Of a stretch of 64,000 bases of DNA, positions 26,265 through 33,660 are shown piece by piece (the stretch's first letter is position 1; every line of letters begins with the position of its first letter). A program made the translations under genes and the position numbers. Location: assembly GCF_022138605.1 (NCBI RefSeq), contig NZ_JACBFS010000003.1, forward strand, positions 62,001 to 126,000. Direction: 5' to 3'. Below the pieces are notes generated by a model that was not told the DNA's origin, did no database searches, and worked only from the letters and a program-made list of their open reading frames with translations. The stretch is from Xanthobacter sp. NM-25 (GTDB lineage: Bacteria; Pseudomonadota; Alphaproteobacteria; Rhizobiales; Xanthobacteraceae).

Positions 26265-27980
26265 TCAGAGCTGGAACAGCCAGTTGGAGGCGAGCACCAC
26301 CACAAGTCCGGCGATGAGCGCGAGATAGGGCAGCATGCCGGCACGCTTCTGCGTGTGCTTGCCGTCGCCGATGGTCAGGTCCTCAAAGGTCTCATGCGGG
26401 AACTTGCCGCCGTCCTGGATGTAATGGCGGTAGATGAAGACCGGGATGATGAGGGCGGCGGTGATGAGCCCGGCCCACAGCGCCACCGGGTTCCACACCT
26501 TCGCGCCGGCGCCCATGAACACCGCATTGACGAAGGCGAACACGGTGCCGAGGGCGAGGATGAAGGTGGGCGCCCGATAGGGCCGGTCCACATGGGCGCT
26601 GTCGATGCGGTGGATCCAGCCGGAGTTCAGGTTGAGGAAGTTGAAGATGATGTAGCCCACATTCGCCACCGCCAGCACGAAGAAGAAGCTGGTGCTGTCG
26701 GCGCACGCGATGGCCAGGAGCACGATGTTGAACCACAGGTCGGTCCACATGGCGCGGGTGGGCGCGCCGTGCTCGTTCACATGGTCGAGGAAGCGGGGCA
26801 GCCAGCCGTCCACCGCGCCCTGGTAGAGGGTGCGCGAGGAGCCGGCCATGGCGGTCATGATGGATAGCATCAGCGCCAGGATCATCAGCATGACGAGCAC
26901 GCTCTCGACGATCTTGCCGCCGCCCACCATGTGGGCCATGGCCTGGGCGACGCCGGAGCCGTCGACGATGGCTGGATCAAGCATGCCGCCGAGGCCCAGA
27001 ACACCCTGGAAGGTGAACGGCACCAGGATGAACAAAGCGAGGCACAGGAGGCCCGAATAGAAGATGGCCTTGAAGGTGTCGCGCTCGGGGTTGCGGAATT
27101 CGCCGGTGTAGCACACGGCGGTCTCGAAGCCGTAGGTGGACCATGCGGCGATGAACAGGCCGCCAAGCACCAGCGTCCAGCCGGGAATGTTCCAACTGCC
27201 GGCCTCTGGGGCCCCGGCGGCGGCCAACGGCACCAGCGGCGAGAAATTGCTCCAGTTCACCTGTCCCGTCAGCAGCGGCACGATGCCCACCACCAGCATG
27301 GGCACGATCACCGACAGACCGATCCATTTCTGCACATTGGCGGTGCCGAGAATGCCGCGATGCTGGATGGCGAACACCAGCAGCATGAGCGCCGCGCCCA
27401 CGAAGAACGCGGCATTGAGGGAGAAGGACACCGGACCGATGGCGTGGGTCATCAGCGTCCAGTCCCGGATGTGGGGCGTCAGCGCGGCCACCGCGGCGGC
27501 GGCCTTCTCGGCCTCGGTGCCGGTGAGGCTGGCGCCGTGCACGGTGAGCCACTGCGCCACTTCCGGGCTGTTGAGCGCGGGCACCGGGGCGAGGGCGTTG
27601 AGGATGTAGGCGGCGGCGATGGAGCAGCCAAGCGAGAGCACCGGGCTCCAGGCGAACCAGTTGCACCACACCGAGAGCGGCGCCACCAGCTTCACATATC
27701 GCACCCAGGCGGCCGCGCCATAGATGGAGGCGCCGCCGGACTTGTTGGGAAACAGGCCGGCGATCTCGGCATAGATGAAGGACTGGATGAAGCCCATGCC
27801 GATGGAGATGCCCCAGATCAGGAATGACAGGGTCCCGGTCATGCCGGCGATGCCGCCGATGGAGAACAGCACGAGGGCGGGCACGCCGCTCGCGACCCAG
27901 AAAGCGCCGGTCCAGCTGATGGAGCGATGCAGTCGCCCCTCAGTCGTGGTCCCCTCTTGGACAGTGGTGATGGTGGTCAC
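26265..27980 (-). CDS. APC-family amino acid/amine permease
   Basis: A 571-residue inner-membrane permease with at least twelve hydrophobic segments, starting with FWVASGVPALVLFSIGGIAGMTGTLSFL. The glycine-rich first span and a FETAVCYTGEFRNPERDT loop place it in the amino acid/polyamine/organocation superfamily. A long extracytoplasmic loop with Ala/Glu-rich sequence lies around residues 145-175. It sits between etfA and the GcvT-like gene, 170 bp after etfA, so it probably imports a substrate or a related methylated compound for this operon. The precise substrate is unknown. Confidence 0.85.
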   Translation of the reverse strand: MTTITTVQEGTTTEGRLHRSISWTGAFWVASGVPALVLFSIGGIAGMTGTLSFLIWGISIGMGFIQSFIYAEIAGLFPNKSGGASIYGAAAWVRYVKLVAPLSVWCNWFAWSPVLSLGCSIAAAYILNALAPVPALNSPEVAQWLTVHGASLTGTEAEKAAAAVAALTPHIRDWTLMTHAIGPVSFSLNAAFFVGAALMLLVFAIQHRGILGTANVQKWIGLSVIVPMLVVGIVPLLTGQVNWSNFSPLVPLAAAGAPEAGSWNIPGWTLVLGGLFIAAWSTYGFETAVCYTGEFRNPERDTFKAIFYSGLLCLALFILVPFTFQGVLGLGGMLDPAIVDGSGVAQAMAHMVGGGKIVESVLVMLMILALMLSIMTAMAGSSRTLYQGAVDGWLPRFLDHVNEHGAPTRAMWTDLWFNIVLLAIACADSTSFFFVLAVANVGYIIFNFLNLNSGWIHRIDSAHVDRPYRAPTFILALGTVFAFVNAVFMGAGAKVWNPVALWAGLITAALIIPVFIYRHYIQDGGKFPHETFEDLTIGDGKHTQKRAGMLPYLALIAGLVVVLASNWLFQL

Positions 27981-28067
27981 GATTTCCTCCCTCGCCCGTG
28001 TGCTCGGCTTCAGGTCAGGCAGGCGTGCCGGCCCGGGCGTTCTTGTGGACGTGTTCTATGGTTTGCG

Positions 28068-28098
28068 TGTTCAGCACTTGGCATGTTCAGCACTTGGC
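28068..28098. repeat. two-copy 16-bp direct repeat
   Basis: TGTTCAGCACTTGGC occurs at 28068-28082 and again at 28084-28098, a 16-bp period. It lies in the gap between etfA and the permease gene. It may be a regulator binding site or a small duplication. Confidence 0.6.
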
Positions 28099-28149
28099 GT
28101 GTGCGCCGCCCGGCGCGTGCAGCCGGGCGGCCGGGTGCTGCGGCGAGGC

Positions 28150-29118
28150 CTAAAGGCCCTTCTGCTTGCGCACTTCCTCGGCGATCTCCAGCATGTCGCC
28201 GACGATGCCGTAGCGGGCGATGGAGAAGATGGAGGCTTCGGGGTCCTTGTTGACCGCGATGATGTTCTCCACGTGCTTCATGCCCCACTGGTGCTGCACC
28301 GAGCCGGAGATGCCCATGGCGACGTAGAGGTTGCACTTCGCCGCCAATTGGCCGGACTGGCCCACCTGGCGCGCCTTGGGCAGCCAGCCGTTGTCGGCGA
28401 TGGGCCGCGAGCAGCCCAGGGTCGCGCCCAGGCCCTCGGCGAGCTCCAGGAACTGGGCCACGTTGGCCTCGTCGCCGACACCGCGGCCGATGGAGAGGAT
28501 GAAGGGCGAGCCGGGAATATCGATGCCGCCGGTGGCCGGGGGATCACGCCAGTCCAGGTGCCGGCTGCGTCGCTGGGCATCGCCGGCCTCGAACGGGGTG
28601 ATCCGGGGCTGGGCCGGGCCGGCGGCGGGCTCGAACGCCCCGCTACGCAGGGTGACGAGCACCCCTGCGCGACCGGGGAAGTCGATCTCCACGAACACCT
28701 TTTCCTGGTAGCCGGCGCGCGTCGCGACGACGGCGCCCTCCTCCACCTGGAGGCCGAATACGTCGGTGGCGAAGCCGAGGTCGTTGGCGATGGCCACCGC
28801 CGGGGCCAGCGCCCAGCTGTCGACGCTGTGGGGCATCAGCACCAGGGCCGGCTTGCGCGCGGCGATCAGGTCGCTGAGGGCCCGCTCATACAGGTGCGGC
28901 TCGAAGGTCGCGGCCTCGGGTGTGGTGATGGTGACCACCTCGTCCACCGCGCCGACGCTGACCGCGGGCACGAAGGCGGAGGGGTCGGTGGCGATCACCG
29001 CCACGCTCACCTCGCCGCCCACCGCCGCCTTCAACTGGCCGGCGGCGCCGATGGCTTCCAGCGTGGCGGCCCGCAGCTCGCCGCGCCGATGTTCTGCCAG
29101 AATGAGAATTCCAGACAT
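28150..29118 (-). CDS. etfA: electron transfer flavoprotein alpha subunit
   Basis: A 322-residue ETF alpha subunit that with EtfB forms the soluble FAD/AMP carrier accepting electrons from flavoprotein dehydrogenases. The C-terminal FAD domain shows IGRGVGDEANVAQFLELAE, then GCSRPIADNGWLPKARQVGQSG and YVAMGISGSVQHQWGM, all family hallmarks. The start MSGILILAEH at 29118 overlaps the etfB stop (TGATG). Its operon contains the TMA dehydrogenase homologue, whose known electron acceptor in methylotrophs is a dedicated ETF, so this is probably that partner rather than the housekeeping ETF. Confidence 0.95.
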   Translation of the reverse strand: MSGILILAEHRRGELRAATLEAIGAAGQLKAAVGGEVSVAVIATDPSAFVPAVSVGAVDEVVTITTPEAATFEPHLYERALSDLIAARKPALVLMPHSVDSWALAPAVAIANDLGFATDVFGLQVEEGAVVATRAGYQEKVFVEIDFPGRAGVLVTLRSGAFEPAAGPAQPRITPFEAGDAQRRSRHLDWRDPPATGGIDIPGSPFILSIGRGVGDEANVAQFLELAEGLGATLGCSRPIADNGWLPKARQVGQSGQLAAKCNLYVAMGISGSVQHQWGMKHVENIIAVNKDPEASIFSIARYGIVGDMLEIAEEVRKQKGL

Positions 29119-29912
29119 CAGCCCTGCACCTCCTCGATGATTTCCAACAGACGGGCCGCCTGCTGGGACGGCGTGCCCTCGATCATTTCGCTCTTGCCCC
29201 GCTCGGGCACGTAGACACGCCGCACCCGGCTCAGCGCGCCAGCGCCGCCGATCTCCCCGGTGCTCAGGCCGAGGTCGGTGGGCGTGCGGCTTTCGATGGC
29301 CTTGGCGTTGGCCTGCTTGATGGCGCGCAGGGAGGCGTAACGCGGCGTGTTGATGCCGAGCTGGATGGTCAGCACCGCCGGTGTTTCCACCTCGATGCGC
29401 TCCACCAGCCCGCCTTCCAGCTCGCGCTCGACCGTGGCGCTGGCGGCGCCGGGCGCATAGTCGAGGCGGGAAACCACGGCCACCCGCGGCCAGCCGAGGA
29501 GGGCTGCCACCGACATGCCCGTCTGCGCATGGCCGAAGTCCGAGGACTGGGCGCCGCACAGCACCAGGCCCGGCTCCTCCTGTTCCGCCACCTTGGCGAT
29601 GATGCGGGCGATGGCGACCCGGTCGGCGTCGCCGAGGTCCGCATCATCCACCCGAATGGCCCGGTCGGCGCCCTTGGCAAGAGCCTTGCGCAGGGTGTCG
29701 TCGGCATCGTCGGGGCCGATGGTGAGAACCACCACCTCCACGGTCCCCTCCGGTGCGGCTTCCTTGATGAGGACGGCGGTTTCGAGCGCGTATTCGTCGA
29801 ACTCGTTGAGATCGAACTCGCAGAAGTCGGGGTCGACATCGCGGCCATCATCGCGGAGCTCGAACTCGTCATCGAGGGAAGCGACACGTTTCACCGGCAC
29901 GAGTATTTTCAT
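29118..29912 (-). CDS. etfB: electron transfer flavoprotein beta subunit
   Basis: A 264-residue ETF beta subunit with the N-terminal MKILVPVKRV, the AMP-binding CGAQSSDFGHAQTG segment, LGWPRVAVVSRLDY, and a conserved adapter/recognition stretch near LGINTPRYASLRAIKQANAK. Length is normal. The start at 29912 is clear; longer readings run through the neighbouring LRV gene. It is translationally coupled to etfA by TGATG and lies nine bases downstream of the LRV gene, tying that protein to the electron-transfer module. Confidence 0.95.
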   Translation of the reverse strand: MKILVPVKRVASLDDEFELRDDGRDVDPDFCEFDLNEFDEYALETAVLIKEAAPEGTVEVVVLTIGPDDADDTLRKALAKGADRAIRVDDADLGDADRVAIARIIAKVAEQEEPGLVLCGAQSSDFGHAQTGMSVAALLGWPRVAVVSRLDYAPGAASATVERELEGGLVERIEVETPAVLTIQLGINTPRYASLRAIKQANAKAIESRTPTDLGLSTGEIGGAGALSRVRRVYVPERGKSEMIEGTPSQQAARLLEIIEEVQG

Positions 29913-29920
29913 GGGCGTCC

Positions 29921-31339
29921 TCACAGGGCTGGAGAGAATTCGGCGGCGTGCGCCCGCTGCATGGGCGCGTGCGCGGCGAGCCGCGCGACCATCCGCGCGC
30001 CGACCGCGAACCGCACCTGCGGCTCGAGATCGTCGGCCAGGGACCAGGCATCGGCATCGGCCAGATTGGGATGGCGCACGGCCATGGCGCGGTTGAGCGG
30101 ATAGGGGTCGGCGAGCAGCGGCTGCAGCGCGAGGGCGGGCGCGCACGGGTTCAAGGCCACCGCCCGGCGCACATCGGCATCGGCATGCCGGGCGCGGGCC
30201 ACCAGGGCGGGGCCGCGAGCCTTGGGATTGCGGGCGACGGCGGAGGAGACGTCGACATGCGCATCGCCCTCCAGCGCGCGCAGGGCGTCGGCCGGCAGGT
30301 CCGGCCGATCGGCGACGCTGGCACGAACCCACGCATCCCCATCCGTGGCGAGGGCGGCAAGGGCGTCGCCAGGGCACTGCGGATTGCGCCCCGCCGCATG
30401 GCGGACTTGAGCTGCATCGTCGCGGCAGAGGGCGAGGAGGACGGTGTTCGGCAGTCTGGGGTTGCGTGCCAGCCAGGTGCGCACCCACACGTCGGGGTCG
30501 CGGCTCAGCGCCATGGCGAGGGCACGCGGCAGCCGCAGATGGCGCGCCTGGGCCCGGCGCACACGGGCCGCCGGGTCCTCGCCGGCGCCCGCCCGGCCGC
30601 CGGCCGTCGCGCGCACCGCTTCGGCCCGCACGGCGGGGTCGGGATCACCCAGCAGGCTCCGCGCGGCCGCGCGCGCCAGCGCCGGATTGCCGGCGCAGCG
30701 CCGGCGGAAGGCGGGATCTGGATCGCGCCAGGCGGCATTGAGCAGCGCCGGCGGGCAGGCCGGGTGGGCGACCAGCTCCAAGGTTGCCGCCGGCACGCCA
30801 CGTGCGGCGATCGCGAGAAGGAGGGCGGCATCGGCTTGCGGATGACGGGCCAGCAGGGCGGCTTCGGCGGGGCTGGCCCCCACATGCAGGCGGTGCAGCA
30901 CCAGTGTGGGCGTGGCGGGGTTGCGCAGCAGGGCGCCGCGCACCACCGTATCGGCATCGCCGGCCAGCCCGGCCAGCAGCAGCGCCGGTGCGTTGGCATG
31001 GCCGGCGACGGCGATGCGTGTCTCTTGGTCCGGCAGATGCTGGGCCACGTTCAGAAGCACCGCCGCGCTGCTGGCGGGATTGCGGGCGAGGCGCCGCAGC
31101 ACGGCGGGGCGCTGCTCCTGCGCCAGCCGTTCCAGGAAGCGGACGGGTGTGAAGGGCAGGGCGGCGAATGCGAGCTTCAGGCGCTCCCGTGCGAGCAGGA
31201 TGCGCGCCAGGCCCGCCTGCGCCCCCGTGGCGCCGGCCGCGCCATAGGCGGGCAGGCACAGATAGGGGTCGGCCCGCCGTTCAAGGGCCAGCAGCAGGGC
31301 CGCCATGTCGGTGGGGGGAGCGGCCGCCGGCGCCCGCAT
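29921..31339 (-). CDS. leucine-rich-repeat-variant (LRV)-like repeat protein
   Basis: A 472-residue, strongly Ala/Arg-rich repeat protein. From about residue 70 to 455 it is built of roughly 24-residue units of the form DxxxxVRxxxAxNPxxPxxLLxxL (for example DPDVWVRTWLARNPRLP and DDAAQVRHAAGRNPQCP). This is the alpha/3-10 solenoid pattern of LRV proteins. The Azotobacter LRV protein has an N-terminal 4Fe-4S Cys motif; here the N-terminus has only isolated cysteines and no such cluster. No enzymatic motif is visible. It lies between the membrane Fe-S protein gene (two-base gap) and etfB (eight-base gap), so it probably scaffolds or helps assemble the ETF/dehydrogenase electron-transfer complex; this is inference. 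Confidence 0.75.
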   Translation of the reverse strand: MRAPAAAPPTDMAALLLALERRADPYLCLPAYGAAGATGAQAGLARILLARERLKLAFAALPFTPVRFLERLAQEQRPAVLRRLARNPASSAAVLLNVAQHLPDQETRIAVAGHANAPALLLAGLAGDADTVVRGALLRNPATPTLVLHRLHVGASPAEAALLARHPQADAALLLAIAARGVPAATLELVAHPACPPALLNAAWRDPDPAFRRRCAGNPALARAAARSLLGDPDPAVRAEAVRATAGGRAGAGEDPAARVRRAQARHLRLPRALAMALSRDPDVWVRTWLARNPRLPNTVLLALCRDDAAQVRHAAGRNPQCPGDALAALATDGDAWVRASVADRPDLPADALRALEGDAHVDVSSAVARNPKARGPALVARARHADADVRRAVALNPCAPALALQPLLADPYPLNRAMAVRHPNLADADAWSLADDLEPQVRFAVGARMVARLAAHAPMQRAHAAEFSPAL

Positions 31340-31341
31340 GG

Positions 31342-33504
31342 CTAGCCCACCTCGGCCGGAGCCGCCGCCGGGGCGACCGCGTCGGCCTCCAGCGCCTCCG
31401 CCAGCAGCTCGGTGAGCTCCATCACCCGGAAGTTGCGCTCATTGCCGGTGGTCTTCACCGCATCTTCGAGCATCGTCATGCACTTGGGACAATTGACCAC
31501 GAGCACGTCGAGCCCTTCGATCTCGGCCGCCTCGCGGGCCCGGATCTCGCTGACCTTGGAGGTGCCGGGCGGGTCCGGTACCCACACCCGCCCGCCGCCG
31601 GCGCCGCAGCAGAAGGAATTGTCGCGGCTGCGCGGCAGCTCCACCAGCTTGGCGCCGGTGGCGGCCACCACCTCGCGCGGGGCGTCATAGCCCTTGTTGA
31701 GCCGGCCGAGATGGCAGGGGTCGTGATAGGTGACGGTGAAGTCGAGCTGCCGCGCCGGCGCGATGCGGCCGGCGTCCAGCAGCTCCTTCAGATAGGCGCT
31801 GGCATGGCTCACCTGATAGCTGCCGCCGAGGTCCGGATACTCGTTCTTGAGGGTGTTGAAGGAGTGCGGATCGGTGGTGACGATGCGCGAGAAGGTGCAG
31901 CCGGAAAGCGTCTCCACATTGCCTTCCGCCAGTTGCTGGAACAGGCCTTCCTCGCCCACGCGCCGCACGTCGTTGCCGGCGGTGGTTTCCCCCTCATAGA
32001 GGATGCCGAAATCGATGCCGGCGGCATGCAGGATGCGGGCGAAGGCGCGGCTGACCTTCTGGCTGCGCGGATCGAAGCTTGCGTAGTCGCCCACGAACCA
32101 CAGCACCTCCACCGGCTCCTTGCGGGCGTCCTTGATCTTGAGCGGCAGGTCGCGGGTCCATTGCGGCCGCTTGCGACGGCTTTCGTTGAAGCAGTTGCCG
32201 GTCTTGCCGATGGCGCCGAGGGTGCGCTGCAGGGCGCTGTCCATGTTGCCCTGGTCCACCATGTCGCGGCGCAGCAGGTTGATGAGTGGCAGATGCTCCA
32301 CCCCCACCGGGCAGATCTCGGTGCAGGCGCCGCACTGGCGGCATGACCACAGGGTGTCCGGCCGGAATTCGCCAGTGGCGAGGCCGACGAGCGGCGTGGC
32401 GCAGGCGGCGGCGCGCGGCTTCGGCAGCACTTCCCCCAGAAGCGCGTTGGCTTGCTCGCGCAGCGTCAGAATGACGTCGCGCGGGGAGAGCGGATAGCCG
32501 GCGGCGCGGGCCGGGCAGGCCTCGTGGCAGCGGCCGCACTTGGTGCAGGCATCGGCCTGGACCAGATAGCGGCTGGAGACGTCGCCGAGGGTGCGATAGC
32601 CGATGTGGTCGGCATCGAGATTGCCCAGCGGCAAGTGGTTCAGCGCGTTGGGGTCCTTCAGCAGCCAGGAGGTGGCGGCCGTGACGATGTGCTTGGCCTT
32701 GGTATAGGGGATGAGGGCGACGAAGGTGAGCGCCAGCACGCCGTGGAACCACCACAGGCCCATGCGCAGGGCGCCGGCGCCCTCGCTGCTCATGCCGATG
32801 GCTTTCAGCCCGGCCGCCACCAGCGCGCCGAACGGCGCCCACCAGCGGGTTTCCCACACCGCCGGCTCGGCCTGCAGCCACACCATGCGCGCGCCGGAGA
32901 GCAGGAAGCCGGTGATGCCGATGAGCAGCAGGGTCCACAGGAAGGCCCAATCCTCGATGCGGTAGCGCTCGCGGCTGAAATCCGCATCCTCGGGGGTGCG
33001 GTCCGGGCGGGCATAGTCGAGCTTGGGCGGACGCAGCCAGCCGCGCCGGTACATCATATAGGTGAGCCCGGCGATGAAGCCGGCGCCGGCCAGGTTCAGC
33101 ACCAGCTTGAAGAGGAGATAGAACTGCCCGTGCCAGAAATTCACGCCGAGCAGCGGGCCCAGAATGTCTTCCTGCAAGGTGATGGTGGCGGTGCCGATGA
33201 ACAGCAGCGTGAAGCCATAGAAGATAAAGGCGTGGAGGCGCCCGGTGCGGGCATCACGCCGGCGCAGGGCGCGGTGGCTGGCGATGACCTTCGCGGTGTC
33301 CGCAAGACGGGTGGCGAGCTGGCGCCAGGAGAAGGCCGCGCCGCGCTGCCCGCTGCGATACTTGCGCACCTGCACATAGACGCCGAAGGCGAACACGGCC
33401 ATGGCGGTGATGGCATAGGCATAGAACGCCAGCAGCATCCACAGGGAGAAGTCCTGGAACAGGATGCGCGTGACCTCGGTGGGGGCGATGCCGCTCGGAA
33501 TCAT
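31342..33504 (-). CDS. membrane Fe-S oxidoreductase, DgcB/heterodisulfide-reductase-like
   Basis: A 720-residue protein with an N-terminal membrane region (several hydrophobic segments within residues 1-270) followed by two 4Fe-4S motifs (CTKCGRCHEACP and CRQCGACTEICPVG, around residues 310-420). The C-terminal half has two CCG domains (HDPCHLGR and FCCGAGGGRVW). This is the architecture of DgcB-type proteins, thought to pass electrons from ETF to the quinone pool in place of ETF-ubiquinone oxidoreductase. It lies downstream of the TMA dehydrogenase gene after a 156-bp gap that contains a hairpin, and two bases upstream of the LRV gene. Confidence 0.88.
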   Translation of the reverse strand: MIPSGIAPTEVTRILFQDFSLWMLLAFYAYAITAMAVFAFGVYVQVRKYRSGQRGAAFSWRQLATRLADTAKVIASHRALRRRDARTGRLHAFIFYGFTLLFIGTATITLQEDILGPLLGVNFWHGQFYLLFKLVLNLAGAGFIAGLTYMMYRRGWLRPPKLDYARPDRTPEDADFSRERYRIEDWAFLWTLLLIGITGFLLSGARMVWLQAEPAVWETRWWAPFGALVAAGLKAIGMSSEGAGALRMGLWWFHGVLALTFVALIPYTKAKHIVTAATSWLLKDPNALNHLPLGNLDADHIGYRTLGDVSSRYLVQADACTKCGRCHEACPARAAGYPLSPRDVILTLREQANALLGEVLPKPRAAACATPLVGLATGEFRPDTLWSCRQCGACTEICPVGVEHLPLINLLRRDMVDQGNMDSALQRTLGAIGKTGNCFNESRRKRPQWTRDLPLKIKDARKEPVEVLWFVGDYASFDPRSQKVSRAFARILHAAGIDFGILYEGETTAGNDVRRVGEEGLFQQLAEGNVETLSGCTFSRIVTTDPHSFNTLKNEYPDLGGSYQVSHASAYLKELLDAGRIAPARQLDFTVTYHDPCHLGRLNKGYDAPREVVAATGAKLVELPRSRDNSFCCGAGGGRVWVPDPPGTSKVSEIRAREAAEIEGLDVLVVNCPKCMTMLEDAVKTTGNERNFRVMELTELLAEALEADAVAPAAAPAEVG

Positions 33505-33584
33505 CTCGTGCTCGTCCTCGGCGCTTTCAGGCGCACGGCGTCCCGCCGGGCCGCCGCCTGCGTCTCGTCCAGTGAAGAAGAAGG

Positions 33585-33610
33585 GCGCCGCCCGGCGGAG
33601 CGGGCGGCGC
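33585..33610 (-). terminator. hairpin between tmd and the membrane Fe-S gene
   Basis: A perfect ten-base-pair stem (GCGCCGCCCG / CGGGCGGCGC) with a six-base loop is followed on the minus strand by CCTTCTTCTTCACT. This looks like a leaky terminator or stabilising structure that would make tmd mRNA more abundant than the downstream electron-transfer genes. Confidence 0.6.
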
Positions 33611-33660
33611 TTGCGGGACGCGGCTCTGGCGTCCCGCCCGCATGACCGGGGCGAGGGGAA

